A DNA stretch of 64,000 nucleotides, from contig CAJXCU010000002.1 in NCBI GenBank assembly GCA_913051935.1, positions 1 through 64,000 on the forward strand. Reading direction: 5' to 3'. This stretch comes from an uncultured Flavobacteriales bacterium (lineage in GTDB: Bacteria; Bacteroidota; Bacteroidia; Flavobacteriales_D; Crocinitomicaceae). The notes beneath the pieces are model-generated. The model was given only the letters and a program-made list of their open reading frames with translations. It searched no databases and was not told where the DNA came from. This document shows, one piece after another, positions 17,422 to 26,600 of the stretch. Each line of letters starts with the position of its first letter. Within the stretch, counting starts at the first letter, position 1. The position numbers and the translations under genes were made by a program.

Positions 17422-19788
17422 TTAATTCATCACAAGCACCTTACCCACTTTTTTATCTTTTCCCACATTGCTCGCTGTCCAAATATAATAGACTCCTGAG
17501 GCAACTCTTTGACCATTCAAAGCACGACAATTCCATGTAGCTGTACCCCCATTTGAGGTGGTTTTGTAAACTAAATTGCCAGCCGCATCAGTGATTTTAA
17601 CATCGCTATTGTAACGAATGCCTTGCATGGTAACAGGTCCTGAATAGTTTGGTCGAACTGGATTAGGAAAAACATTATAGGATTCATAGCTTGGGTCTTC
17701 ATAGGTCGCATTGGAGCGGTATGATATCAATCCATTGTCTGTAATAATGAAAAGTTCTCCCGAGTTCTGATCGAGTTTTAAATCAAAAATATTATTGGAA
17801 ACAAGAGGGGAGTTTTCTGTGGTGTGTTGCTCCAATATTTCTGATCCATCCGGGCTAAGTAACAGGATGCCAGCGTTAGCGGTTGCAATCCATTTTCTAT
17901 TTCCGCCATCTACTTCAATATCGGTAATATGCGTATTCCCAAGAACGTACTCAACATTTCCTTCAAAGGTTACCTTGACGCGTTGAACGTCATAATCTCC
18001 GGGAGCTCCATCAAATGCATTGGCAGCGTTGTATAAGATTGCAAATCCAGCGTCTGTACCGACCCATATTTCTCCATCAAAATCTGCCGCTAAAGCGGTG
18101 ACATTAGATGATGGTAGGTTCCCTGAATTGACTCCTGTGGAGATATGTAAATACTCATCATCATTTGGTTCGTCAATGGTATTATTGTGGTTGTAACCGA
18201 ACATTCCATGGTCCTCCGAGGCAAACCAAAGATGGTCATTGAAATCGATGATCATTTTAGTGGTATAAATGTTCCTTGCACTTGATCCACAATCAAAATT
18301 TGTCCATGAACCATCTTGTTTTCTTAGGTTTAAGGGTTGCTCAGTATATCCGTTGAGCACCCATAAATTATTCTGTGTATCAAAGCATACATCAGAGGCC
18401 AAGCTCCACCCATTTTCAATTCCTGTTAAGGATAAGCTAGAGTTGGTATCATCAAATACTTCAACAGTGTCTGCTGAGAAAATTGTCAGAGGTTTTTCTG
18501 AATAGGAGGCTACCGCGAATTCCAGTGGGTCGCTTGGATTGACGGCGATATCAATAAAGTCCCAAATATTTTGATTCTGCCATTGAGGAACTGATTGAGT
18601 ATTTTTGTATTCCCATGATTCGTTTCGAAAAAGATGTATCCCATTAGAACTAAATGATGGTAGCTTTCCAAGCAGTCTTCCACTTGCTATGGCAAGTGTG
18701 TTGCTCTGCCAGTCCATTGCATAGAAATTATTGTTATATGGTCCTTCTACAGGAAATTCTTTGTATCCAATACCAGAGGGATATAGATGTAGACCATTTA
18801 TTTGATCGGCTGACCAAATACCCTCAGAGCTTCTAGTACTTCTCACGGGAGAAATCCAAATATTGAAGTTGTTAGAATTATATGATAGAGGGTTGCTTAA
18901 GTCAGAATTGTAGATATAGATACCACCATCTAAGTTCACTGCAAAGGTCGTATCATCTAGCATGTTTATACTATTTATTTCTAGAGAATAAGGAGAGTTT
19001 GTTAACCATGTTTGGCTATTGTTTTCAAAATAAAAAACACTGTCTTGGCCATATACAGGAGATTTTAGGAGCACAAATTGTTTGTTTTCAAATGCCTCAA
19101 TTTCTACATAATAATTTTCAGTTTGAATGGGAAACCTGGCATCGACTTGCCATTGACTGACATCAGGGAGTGCAGGGTTATCGACGATTCCATATTTTAC
19201 ACGATCGTTTGTTAATGCAAATATTGTATCAAACGAAAAGCTCAAGTCTAAAATAGGCTCATTGCCATTTGTAGGGTAGTAGGTATCTTTAATCTCCTCT
19301 TTATTTAGGTCAAGTTTTGTGATACAAAAATCAGTTGCAACAAAAATATAATCTCCATTTCGCAGGAATCTATTGATTCTTTTAGAGTTAGGAACCTGAG
19401 CTAGCTTTATTGAAGGAATGTTATAAATAGAAGATGCCGTTATTTTATCAATGTTTCCATTTGAATAACCCACCAAGACACATGCCTCAATGGAGTCATA
19501 ATATAGACACGAAATTTCGATATCTGATAAACCGTTTACATCTGTCAAAAGCTCTTCTTCCTCATTGTCTCTGTTAAGTACATGAATCCCATTTGTATAG
19601 GCTGTGAAAATTGTGTTTTCAGCCTTTACAACGTCAATGGCGCTACCCGAAGCAACATGAAGTCTCCATTGGCTCATGCCAATTTGGGCCCAAAAGTAAT
19701 TCCCTATCAATAAAGTAAGCACAAGCATAAACGTCTTCACACTAAAAGAACGTCTCTTTGTGTCATATATTGAAAAAGGGATTGTCAT
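17422..19788 (-). CDS. porZ: Type IX secretion system protein PorZ
   Basis: The 788-residue product begins with a signal peptide (about 13-35). It then has two-component-regulator-type beta-propeller repeats ('SQWRLHVASGSAIDVVKAENTIFTAYTNGIHVLN...VNGLSDIEISCLYY', 'LWFASEDHGMFGYN', 'EIWVGTDAGFAILYN') and ends in a type A sorting domain ('YNVFPNPVRPNYSGPVTMQG...GVYYIWT...KKVGKVLVMN'). This is the PorZ architecture. In Porphyromonas gingivalis PorZ is a surface component of the PorU sortase complex that recognises the A-LPS anchor glycolipid. Its ATG overlaps the stop of the upstream DUF2079 gene (ATGA), so it is translationally coupled to a glycosyltransferase pair. Confidence 0.88.
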   Translation of the reverse strand: MTIPFSIYDTKRRSFSVKTFMLVLTLLIGNYFWAQIGMSQWRLHVASGSAIDVVKAENTIFTAYTNGIHVLNRDNEEEELLTDVNGLSDIEISCLYYDSIEACVLVGYSNGNIDKITASSIYNIPSIKLAQVPNSKRINRFLRNGDYIFVATDFCITKLDLNKEEIKDTYYPTNGNEPILDLSFSFDTIFALTNDRVKYGIVDNPALPDVSQWQVDARFPIQTENYYVEIEAFENKQFVLLKSPVYGQDSVFYFENNSQTWLTNSPYSLEINSINMLDDTTFAVNLDGGIYIYNSDLSNPLSYNSNNFNIWISPVRSTRSSEGIWSADQINGLHLYPSGIGYKEFPVEGPYNNNFYAMDWQSNTLAIASGRLLGKLPSFSSNGIHLFRNESWEYKNTQSVPQWQNQNIWDFIDIAVNPSDPLEFAVASYSEKPLTIFSADTVEVFDDTNSSLSLTGIENGWSLASDVCFDTQNNLWVLNGYTEQPLNLRKQDGSWTNFDCGSSARNIYTTKMIIDFNDHLWFASEDHGMFGYNHNNTIDEPNDDEYLHISTGVNSGNLPSSNVTALAADFDGEIWVGTDAGFAILYNAANAFDGAPGDYDVQRVKVTFEGNVEYVLGNTHITDIEVDGGNRKWIATANAGILLLSPDGSEILEQHTTENSPLVSNNIFDLKLDQNSGELFIITDNGLISYRSNATYEDPSYESYNVFPNPVRPNYSGPVTMQGIRYNSDVKITDAAGNLVYKTTSNGGTATWNCRALNGQRVASGVYYIWTASNVGKDKKVGKVLVMN

Positions 19789-21254
19789 TTTGACTTTTTT
19801 ATGAGGACGAGCAAATCATTAGATTGCGTAAAAATAACCCATTGCTCACTCTCCAACAATTTTTTTATTTCGTCTTGATATTGTTCAGCGGTATAAGGAT
19901 ATTTATTTTCCTCGGCAACGAGCAAAGCAATACAATTGGCATCTCCTTTGTATGGGTAATGATAAATATAATCTCTAAACGCCAAATGGGGTGCGAGGGG
20001 AGATTGAGCACTCACACGTAGACTGTCTGGAATCGTTTTCAGAGCCTTGTGCACGGCATCAATATCAAAGTTGCGTTTCCAGTGCTGGGCCGAGTAAAAA
20101 CGGGTATTGTCTTTTTTATAATATTCAGAGGCTCTTTTCTCCATAAATTTGAAGGATGAAATCGCGCAAATGAATAGACTGAGTACCGCTATTTGTAGTT
20201 TTCGCCTTTTGAGTCTACTTAAAAAAGTGTACAATCCTAGTACCAGTATAGGTGCAAGTTCTATGGAATAATGATCGCTAATCCCCCATCGAATAGGTAG
20301 GTCATTAAACATTTTCTGTGCAATGATTGGAATAATCATGATCAGATATTCTGGATAGAAAAAAAGCGCCCATCCCCCGGCAAGAATAAGGGCAGCGTAG
20401 GTCTCTAACTTGATTCCATCGTAGAACGAATCTCCTGAATGATTTTCAAAAAGTAACTCAAATGCTCGAATAGGATGCTTGAATATATTTACAATAACCT
20501 CCCCGAAATTTTTACCTAAGGCATTAAATGAATGGTGCAGATATTCTCCGTCAGTATTTGACAGTTCTGGTATGATAAGTTTCAGAATGATAACAAAATA
20601 AAGAAACGCGCTGAAGGCTAAAAAAGCACTCAACTTTAAGCGATTCCATTCCTTATTGAATAGATGTCTAAGGCTTAGCCCCAAAGCGATAAAGCCAATC
20701 CAAAGGGCCATATTTTCTTTGGATATGATAATGAGGATAAAAAACAATATACTTTTAGCCAGTTTCTGTCTGCGGTAATAATAAAGGAACCAGGGGACAA
20801 ACATAGCTGCAACTACATTATCATGATAATCAAAGCTAAGCGCCGAGTAAATCCCCCAAATAGAGAAGAAATGAATGAGGGCTATGGTTGCCAGCTTTTT
20901 GTTTTCAGAAATGCAAAGCACAAATTTGTAAATGCCAAATCCACCAAAAAGGATCGCACCCCATTGAAAAATAAGCATGGTATAACTTCCGAATATCCAG
21001 TACATGGGTGAAACCAGTAAAGGGTATAAAGAGAAATGATCAGCCAAGACATTTTCGAAGGAAGGTTGCATGATCATGCAATCATTCCATCTGAAATGTG
21101 CGTAATCGAAAATGGCATTCTGATTGATTCCTAAATCCCAACCGTATGTCCTAAAATTATAATGATTGACAAAGGTGATTGAAGCGAAAACACCACCAAA
21201 AACCATAAAAACAAGAATTAACCACTTATTTTTGGTAATAAAACCCTTAATCAT
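19785..21254 (-). CDS. DUF2079 polytopic membrane protein (probable GT-C-type glycosyltransferase)
   Basis: The preferred start is the ATG at 21254 (489 residues), which overlaps the GT2 stop by eight bases; the track's start at 21320 would overlap it by 74. About ten to twelve membrane helices follow. Just after the first is the DUF2079 signature 'HYNFRTYGWDLGINQNAIFDYAHF', with Asp40 in the place where GT-C enzymes carry their catalytic acidic residue. 'LSFDYHDNVVAAMFVPWFLYYY' and 'RWGISDHYSIELAPILVLG' are also family-like. DUF2079 is, from memory, grouped with GT-C polyprenyl-phosphate-sugar transferases. With the preceding GtrB-like GT2 it probably transfers a lipid-linked sugar on the periplasmic side. 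The acceptor is unknown. Confidence 0.8.
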   Translation of the reverse strand: MIKGFITKNKWLILVFMVFGGVFASITFVNHYNFRTYGWDLGINQNAIFDYAHFRWNDCMIMQPSFENVLADHFSLYPLLVSPMYWIFGSYTMLIFQWGAILFGGFGIYKFVLCISENKKLATIALIHFFSIWGIYSALSFDYHDNVVAAMFVPWFLYYYRRQKLAKSILFFILIIISKENMALWIGFIALGLSLRHLFNKEWNRLKLSAFLAFSAFLYFVIILKLIIPELSNTDGEYLHHSFNALGKNFGEVIVNIFKHPIRAFELLFENHSGDSFYDGIKLETYAALILAGGWALFFYPEYLIMIIPIIAQKMFNDLPIRWGISDHYSIELAPILVLGLYTFLSRLKRRKLQIAVLSLFICAISSFKFMEKRASEYYKKDNTRFYSAQHWKRNFDIDAVHKALKTIPDSLRVSAQSPLAPHLAFRDYIYHYPYKGDANCIALLVAEENKYPYTAEQYQDEIKKLLESEQWVIFTQSNDLLVLIKKSK

Positions 21255-22194
21255 TAATCGTGTTTTTATCTGCGATAATATAGTTTGGCCTTCCTTTGCT
21301 TTGCGCAAATACTTTTCCAAGATAGATTCCTATAATACCAATCATGATTAATTGAATCCCCCCAATTAAAAGAATGCTGGCAATAATTGAGGTCCAGCCA
21401 GGAACCGCTTCATTACCGAATGCAAATACATAAATTGCATAGAGGCTGTAGATAAATGCTAGAAAGGCAAAAAACACCCCGAAGTAAATTGAAAAATAAA
21501 GAGGCTTAGCACTTAACGAGGTAATTCCTGTTAATGCAAATCGTAGCATTTTAGAAAATGAATATTTTGTTTCGCCTGCAAACCTTTTATTGGGTGTATA
21601 TTCAATGGATTCTTGTTTAAATCCAAGTGATGGAATGATTCCTCGAATGAAAAGATTGGTTTCTTTATGTTTTAATAGGGCCTTAACTACTTTTTGATCT
21701 AAAAGTCGAAAATCAGCAACACCATCTTCTAATTTGATTTGGCTCAGTGAATTTATAATTCGGTAAAAGAGCTTCGAGCTTGTTCTTTTAAACCAAGGGA
21801 GTGATTTATCAATTCGTTTTGAATAAACAACATCTGCACCAGACCTCCATTTTTTGATCATATCTGGAATAAGGTCTACGGGGTGCTGAAGATCTGCATC
21901 TAAAGAGACAACACCATGAAAAATAGAATGATCAAGGCCCGCTTTTAGGGCAAGCTGGTGTCCAAAATTTCTAGAAAACGAAATGTATTTTACCTGTTTG
22001 TCATTTTTAGCTAACCCTTTGATGATTTTAAGGGAATCGTCATGGCTTCCGTCATCTACGAAAATCAGCTCTAATGCTGTCAGTTCTAGCGGGTTTAGCG
22101 CTTCCATCAATTGTTTGTAAAGAAGTTCTATATTCCCTTCCTCATTGAAGGTTGGAATTACAACACTTAGCGTATTTTTAAATGACGAGTCCAT
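21247..22194 (-). CDS. GT2 glycosyltransferase, DPM1/GtrB-like polyprenyl-phosphate sugar synthase
   Basis: The real start is taken as the ATG at 22194 (315 residues): it follows a TAACTTTG promoter element by five bases and begins the conserved 'LSVVIPTFNEEGNIELLYKQL'. The track's start at 22329 lies inside the divergent ridA gene. The GT2 domain (1-about 225) shows 'FVDDGSHDDSL', 'SLDADLQHPVDLIPDM' and 'DGVADFRLLDQKVV'. Two C-terminal membrane helices follow (about 232-256 and 266-300), then 'GKVFAQSKGRPNYII'. This is the GtrB type, which charges undecaprenyl phosphate with glucose or a similar sugar. It is the first gene of the operon with DUF2079 and porZ. Confidence 0.88.
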   Translation of the reverse strand: MDSSFKNTLSVVIPTFNEEGNIELLYKQLMEALNPLELTALELIFVDDGSHDDSLKIIKGLAKNDKQVKYISFSRNFGHQLALKAGLDHSIFHGVVSLDADLQHPVDLIPDMIKKWRSGADVVYSKRIDKSLPWFKRTSSKLFYRIINSLSQIKLEDGVADFRLLDQKVVKALLKHKETNLFIRGIIPSLGFKQESIEYTPNKRFAGETKYSFSKMLRFALTGITSLSAKPLYFSIYFGVFFAFLAFIYSLYAIYVFAFGNEAVPGWTSIIASILLIGGIQLIMIGIIGIYLGKVFAQSKGRPNYIIADKNTIND

Positions 22195-22199
22195 TTTTT

Positions 22200-22207
22200 C
22201 AAAGTTA
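22200..22207 (-). promoter_or_regulatory. Promoter -7 element of the GT2-DUF2079-porZ operon (TAACTTTG)
   Basis: On the minus strand TAACTTTG lies five bases before the GT2 ATG. It supports the shortened start and implies a leaderless or nearly leaderless mRNA. Confidence 0.5.
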
Positions 22208-22239
22208 AGGATAATAACCTTTTTATGAAGCGCTTGTAT

Positions 22240-22247
22240 TATATTTG
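22240..22247 (+). promoter_or_regulatory. Promoter -7 element of ridA (TATATTTG)
   Basis: TATATTTG matches TAnnTTTG and ends 21 bases before the ridA ATG. It lies back to back with the GT2 promoter in a 74-base divergent spacer. Confidence 0.4.
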
Positions 22248-22268
22248 CAGAAGTAACCTCATAAGATA

Positions 22269-22703
22269 ATGGAAGAAAGAATCTCAACAAACAAAGCGCC
22301 AAAGCCCGTAGGGCTGTATCCTCACGCAAGAAAAGCAGGAAACTTACTGTTTTTATCTGGTGTCGGTCCTCGAGTTGCAGGTTCTGACTCTACAGATTCT
22401 CACGTGCCTGGATTGAAGATCGATCACAATGGGAATTTTATAGAATTTGATTTTGAAGCACAATGTCGAAGCGTTTTTGACAATGTTAAAGTCATTCTTG
22501 AAGAATCGGGTTCAAGTTGGGATGGTTTGATTGATGTTACTGTTTTTCTAGTAAACATGAAGCGCGATTTCCAAGTTTACAATAAAATTTACGCTGAATA
22601 CTTTAAAGACAATTTACCGTGTAGAACCACTGTTGAAATTAATTCTCTTCCTACACCGATTGCCATAGAACTTAAATGTATTGCAACAATAACTGAATTA
22701 TGA
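22269..22703 (+). CDS. ridA: RidA-family imine deaminase
   Basis: The 144-residue YjgF/YER057c/UK114 protein keeps the conserved Arg in 'LPCRTTVEINSLPTPIAIELKCIA', which binds the carboxylate of reactive enamine/imine substrates in RidA enzymes. The N-terminus 'APKPVGLYPHARKAGNLLFLSGVGPR' resembles the 2-aminomuconate deaminase branch of the family, but no other kynurenine-pathway gene is nearby, so general RidA activity is the safer call. It overlaps the next gene by four bases (ATGA). Confidence 0.86.
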   Translation: MEERISTNKAPKPVGLYPHARKAGNLLFLSGVGPRVAGSDSTDSHVPGLKIDHNGNFIEFDFEAQCRSVFDNVKVILEESGSSWDGLIDVTVFLVNMKRDFQVYNKIYAEYFKDNLPCRTTVEINSLPTPIAIELKCIATITEL

Positions 22704-23290
22704 TAGGATTTATATTACGCATTGCTGCCGCAGGTGCTGCGCTAGGGTTGAACATTTATCTTTTTTACGTGGGCTCATGGGGATGGGGAATAACCATGCT
22801 GTTTGTGACAGCCTTGGTAATACTTTCTTTTTTTCGCAACCCTACGATGATTCTTGCTTTAAATCAAATGCGTATAGGGAATACCGAAAAGGCTTATAAA
22901 TATATTAGCCGAGTTTCGAATCCTCAGTTTCTACCTAGGAAGCAGCACGCGTATGTTATTTTTCTTCAGGCAATTATGGGTGCGCAAACTTTAGGACTGG
23001 CCCAAAGTGAGCAAAAGTTGCGCAAGGCACTGGCATTGGGTTTGAGAACTCCAGAAGACAATGCAATGGCTCGAATGCATTTGGCAGGAATTTGTGCTCA
23101 ATCAGGCCGTAAAAAAGAATCTATTTCTCTATTGTCAGAGGCTAAAAAGTTAGATAAGTCTGGCATGATGAAGGATCAAATTCGAACAATGCAGCAACAA
23201 TTACAGATGGCACCTTCCAAGAACCAAATGCGAATGGCTCAAATGATGGGTGGTCGTAAAAAGTCCCCGAAGACGCCAAAGATGCGCTAG
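22700..23290 (+). CDS. Membrane-anchored TPR-like protein, 196 aa
   Basis: The product begins with two hydrophobic helices (about 3-22 and 28-46). A helical region with TPR-like repeats follows ('EKAYKYISRVSN', 'QSEQKLRKALALGLRTPEDNAMARMHLAGICAQSGRKKESISLLSEA'), then a Met/Gln/Lys-rich basic tail ('MRMAQMMGGRKKSPKTPKMR'). Such proteins are usually scaffolds. I cannot assign a specific role. It is coupled to ridA by ATGA and to the methyltransferase gene, whose ATG is one base beyond its stop. Confidence 0.7.
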   Translation: MIGFILRIAAAGAALGLNIYLFYVGSWGWGITMLFVTALVILSFFRNPTMILALNQMRIGNTEKAYKYISRVSNPQFLPRKQHAYVIFLQAIMGAQTLGLAQSEQKLRKALALGLRTPEDNAMARMHLAGICAQSGRKKESISLLSEAKKLDKSGMMKDQIRTMQQQLQMAPSKNQMRMAQMMGGRKKSPKTPKMR

Positions 23291-23291
23291 G

Positions 23292-24149
23292 ATGCCTCAA
23301 TCTAAAATATTTACTGAGCCATGGCAGGGTTATGAACTAATTGATGCTGGTGGTGGGAAAAAGTTAGAACGTTGGGGTAATGTAATAACGATTCGTCCTG
23401 AACTTCAAGCTTATTTTCATAGTGGTTCGCCATTTAGTGAATGGAAGAAAGTAGCCCATTGGGAGTTTGTTGAGAAACGTGCAAATAAGGGTATATGGAA
23501 GCCGCTAAAAAAAAATGTACTAGATAAATGGACTATAAAATATGACCGTCTAACATTTCAGCTGGAGCTTACCAACAACAAACATATTGGGCTTTTTCCT
23601 GAACAAAAAATCAATTGGGAATATCTTGAAGCTAATCTTACGCCAGAGGATAAGTTTTTAAATCTATTTGCCTATACAGGTGCCTCATCTTGTATTGGCA
23701 GACACGTGGGTGCAGATACTTATCATTTGGACTCTGTGAAGCCTGTAATATCCTGGGCAAAGAAAAACATGGAGCTCAGCCGATTAATGAATATAAGATG
23801 GGTACATGAGGACGCGTTAAAATTCGTCAACAGAGAACAAAAGAGAGGCAATAAGTATAAAGCAATTCAAATGGATCCTCCAGCCTGGGGTTTAGGTGCG
23901 AAGGGTGAAAAATGGAAGCTTGAAGACAAAATAGATGAACTTTTGGCAGCGACGGCTTCAATTCTTAGGGAAGATGGTTTTTTAATATTGAATACCTATT
24001 CTCCGTCAGTTGATCAAAATATATTGAAAGAGCTAATCGAAATATACTTCTCTCGGCGCCATAATTCAGTAAATGGGCTTTACATGAACACTACCTCTGG
24101 AAAGCATTTGTACTTTGGAGAGATTGTTCGGGTAGGTAAAATAAGTTAG
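23292..24149 (+). CDS. Class I SAM-dependent methyltransferase, RlmI/RlmK-like
   Basis: The start is set at the ATG at 23292, directly after the upstream stop; the track's start at 23250 adds a basic stretch that overlaps the previous gene. The 285-residue product has the Methyltrans_SAM arrangement of 23S rRNA cytosine methyltransferases: 'NKHIGLFPEQKINWEYL', the SAM-binding 'FLNLFAYTGASSCIG', the acidic 'YHLDSVKPVISWAKKNMELS', 'WVHEDALKFV' and the catalytic-loop 'IQMDPPAWGLG'. Unlike RlmI it lacks an N-terminal PUA domain. An RNA-methylation role is likely; the exact target is unknown. Confidence 0.82.
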   Translation: MPQSKIFTEPWQGYELIDAGGGKKLERWGNVITIRPELQAYFHSGSPFSEWKKVAHWEFVEKRANKGIWKPLKKNVLDKWTIKYDRLTFQLELTNNKHIGLFPEQKINWEYLEANLTPEDKFLNLFAYTGASSCIGRHVGADTYHLDSVKPVISWAKKNMELSRLMNIRWVHEDALKFVNREQKRGNKYKAIQMDPPAWGLGAKGEKWKLEDKIDELLAATASILREDGFLILNTYSPSVDQNILKELIEIYFSRRHNSVNGLYMNTTSGKHLYFGEIVRVGKIS

Positions 24150-24156
24150 TACGATT

Positions 24157-25476
24157 TTAAAGTAAGTCGTTTGCCATATTGGCAAGTTCTGAGCGTTCTC
24201 CTTTTTCAAGCTTGACGTTCGAAAATAACTTTTGTCCCGTTAGCCGATCTATCAGATATGCCAAACCATTGCTGTTTTCATCGAGGTAAGGAGTGTCTAT
24301 TTGATGGACATCCCCTGTGAATACAATTTTGGTGTTCTCGCCAGCACGGGTAATTATTGTTTTCACCTCGTGAGGTGTAAGGTTCTGGGCTTCATCAATA
24401 ATAAACATGATGTTGGAAAGACTTCTTCCTCTTATAAACGCTAAAGGAGTGATTAAAATCTTGCCAGATTCCTGCATTTCGATAATTGCTTTATGTTTTT
24501 TTTCATTCTGCCCGAATTGGGATTTGATAAATTTTAGGTTGTCAAATAGAGGCTCCATATATGGACCGATTTTGTCATTTGCATCCCCGGGTAAGAACCC
24601 GATTTCTTTATTTGACAACGGAACAATTGGTCGTGCCAAAATAATTTGATTGTATTGCTTGGCTTGTTCAAGAGCAGAAGCAAGTGCTAAAAGTGTTTTC
24701 CCCGTTCCTGCAACTCCCTGTATTGCCACAAGTTTAATATTTGGATTCACAAGCGCATGTAATGCAAAGGCCTGCTCTGCATTTTTGGGCTTTATCCCAT
24801 AAACAAATTCTTTTTCAATCCGTTCAATTTGGTCTACGGCATGGTTAAAAAAGGCGAGAGAGGAGGACTTACCATTCTTTAAAATGTAATAGCCATTTAC
24901 TAGTTTACTCGCTCCAAGGATTCCATTCTCATCTATTCGCCCTTTTGTGAATATTTCACGAATTCTTTCAGAGTCAACGCCTTCAATGGTATTCGATTTT
25001 TCCTCACTTTGGATGGCTACTTTACCTGTTTCGTAGTCTTCAGCAATAACGCCTAAGGCCTTAGCTTTTATGCGAAGATTAATATCTTTTGTAACCAATG
25101 TAATGGCTTTCTTAGGCTCGTTTTCTTTTAGGTAAAGTGCTGCATTTATTATTTTATGGTCATTTTTCCCTTCAGCATATACTGCCTCAGCATCAATCTT
25201 TTTGGGCTTCTGCTCCATAATTACTCTGAAGGACCCTTTTCCTTTTCCCAAAGAGATCCAGTCTTGCAAACCACCGTTCCCAGAGAGACGGTCTATAAAC
25301 CTAATGACCTCACGCGCACAGAAGTTTTTGGTATCGTTACCAACTTTGAATTTATCGAGCTCTTCTAGTACGGTAATAGGTATCGCCACATTGTTATCTT
25401 CAAAGGTGGTTATGGATTGGTGGTCATGGAGTAAAACGGAGGTGTCAAGGACGAAGATTTTTTGCTTTTTTGCCAT
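24157..25476 (-). CDS. PIN-domain PhoH-family ATPase
   Basis: The 439-residue product fuses an N-terminal PIN ribonuclease domain (about 1-135; 'VLDTSVLLHDHQSI', 'ELDKFK', 'VTKDINLRIKAKALG') to a C-terminal PhoH NTPase (about 235-439). The Walker A motif is 'GVAGTGKT' near residue 254 and the Walker B-like sequence is 'IIDEAQNLTPHE', followed by 'TGDVHQID'. This is the PhoH2/YlaK layout, thought to be an RNA-unwinding and RNA-cleaving enzyme. The acidic PIN residues appear to be in place. It stands alone on the minus strand. Confidence 0.92.
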   Translation of the reverse strand: MAKKQKIFVLDTSVLLHDHQSITTFEDNNVAIPITVLEELDKFKVGNDTKNFCAREVIRFIDRLSGNGGLQDWISLGKGKGSFRVIMEQKPKKIDAEAVYAEGKNDHKIINAALYLKENEPKKAITLVTKDINLRIKAKALGVIAEDYETGKVAIQSEEKSNTIEGVDSERIREIFTKGRIDENGILGASKLVNGYYILKNGKSSSLAFFNHAVDQIERIEKEFVYGIKPKNAEQAFALHALVNPNIKLVAIQGVAGTGKTLLALASALEQAKQYNQIILARPIVPLSNKEIGFLPGDANDKIGPYMEPLFDNLKFIKSQFGQNEKKHKAIIEMQESGKILITPLAFIRGRSLSNIMFIIDEAQNLTPHEVKTIITRAGENTKIVFTGDVHQIDTPYLDENSNGLAYLIDRLTGQKLFSNVKLEKGERSELANMANDLL

Positions 25477-25565
25477 TCAGGTTCTTTTATTTGAAGTTAA
25501 CTTTAAATACATTAAATCAAAGCGAAAAGTTAGGGTATTTATCTACAAATTTTTGTTAGGAAAAT

Positions 25566-26456
25566 TCAGTCCTCATTTTTTACGATATGGTTCATTGCAG
25601 AATCAAAATCGGGAAAAAGAAACTCAAAACCGTTTTCCTTTATCTTTTTATTTGAAACTTTCAAGCTCTCTGTAAGCATCGTTGACATTTCACCTAGAAA
25701 AAATGATAAAACAGTTTTCGGAATAGCTGGGAAGAAGAATGGCTTTCTCATTTTTTTCGATATAGTTTTCATAAATTCCTCATTCGAAATATATCCATTC
25801 GCTGCATTAAATGTTCCTTCTTTTTGATGTTCGATACAATAAACAAACATTCTACATAAATCTTTTATATGAATCCATGGGAGGTATTGCTGTCCTGTAC
25901 CTAGGGGTGACCCTAAGCCAAATTTTACGGGCTTCATTATTTTTTCGAGTGCCCCACCTTTTTTATCTACAACCAATGCAATTCTAAGTATGGCAACAGG
26001 ACAGATTTCTTTAAAGTCATTACTAGCAATTTCCCATTCCTTGACCAATTCAGATAAAAAATCACTGCCATATTGATCGGATTCTGTTTTCTCAATTTGT
26101 GTGTTATAACCGTAACAATTTATTCCTGAAGCACTTATAAAATAGTTCAACTTTGGCATGGTTGCCGCTGTTCGTTTCAAAAACTGTATTGAATTAACAC
26201 GAGAGTTGAGAAGCTCTGTTTTTCTTTTTTTAGTCCATTTTTGAGATGCAATATTTGCTCCAGCTAGATTGATAATAACCTCTATCTTGTGTAGGTGCTT
26301 TCCTTCAATACTCTGTTTTTCTGGATTCCAATAAATGTGACCTTTTCTCTTGGGGCGCCTAGTTAGTTTAAAGACAGTATGGCCTTGTCTTTTGAGCATT
26401 TTTCCCAACGACTTTCCTACTAGGCCTCTACCTCCTGAAATAAGGAATGTTGTCAT
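25566..26456 (-). CDS. YfcH-like NAD-dependent epimerase (TIGR01777 family)
   Basis: The 296-residue extended-SDR protein has the N-terminal Rossmann motif 'ISGGRGLVGKSLGKMLKRQGH'. It also has the family hallmarks 'VIINLAGANIASQKWTKKRKTELLNSRVNS', 'ISASGINCYGY' and 'YLPWIHIKDLCRMFVYCIEH'. A short DUF1731-type C-terminus follows. The TIGR01777 group (E. coli YfcH) is of uncertain substrate; some members act on sugar nucleotides. The C-terminus is a little shorter than the usual 'GQR.P..L...GF.F..P' ending, but 'KENGFEFLFPDFDSAMNHI' is recognisable. Confidence 0.87.
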   Translation of the reverse strand: MTTFLISGGRGLVGKSLGKMLKRQGHTVFKLTRRPKRKGHIYWNPEKQSIEGKHLHKIEVIINLAGANIASQKWTKKRKTELLNSRVNSIQFLKRTAATMPKLNYFISASGINCYGYNTQIEKTESDQYGSDFLSELVKEWEIASNDFKEICPVAILRIALVVDKKGGALEKIMKPVKFGLGSPLGTGQQYLPWIHIKDLCRMFVYCIEHQKEGTFNAANGYISNEEFMKTISKKMRKPFFFPAIPKTVLSFFLGEMSTMLTESLKVSNKKIKENGFEFLFPDFDSAMNHIVKNED

Positions 26457-26600
26457 TCAATCAAAATATTTAGCGATAGAACGCGTATTATTTCCTTGGT
26501 CATCATTGAATTATAAAATTAACACAATTGGAATATTTTTCGTTTTTAAATGGCACTAATATTCAGGTTATAATGTAATTTAGAAAAAGAATACAATCCA

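Noticed and set aside
21247-22329. Longer start of the GT2 gene
   Set aside because: The extra 45 residues would overlap the divergent ridA gene and cross both promoter elements; the ATG at 22194 begins the conserved domain.
25202-25675. 157-codon plus-strand ORF across the phoH/epimerase junction
   Set aside because: It lies antisense over phoH and the 3' end of the epimerase gene, both with clear family motifs, and its own translation shows no recognisable domain.
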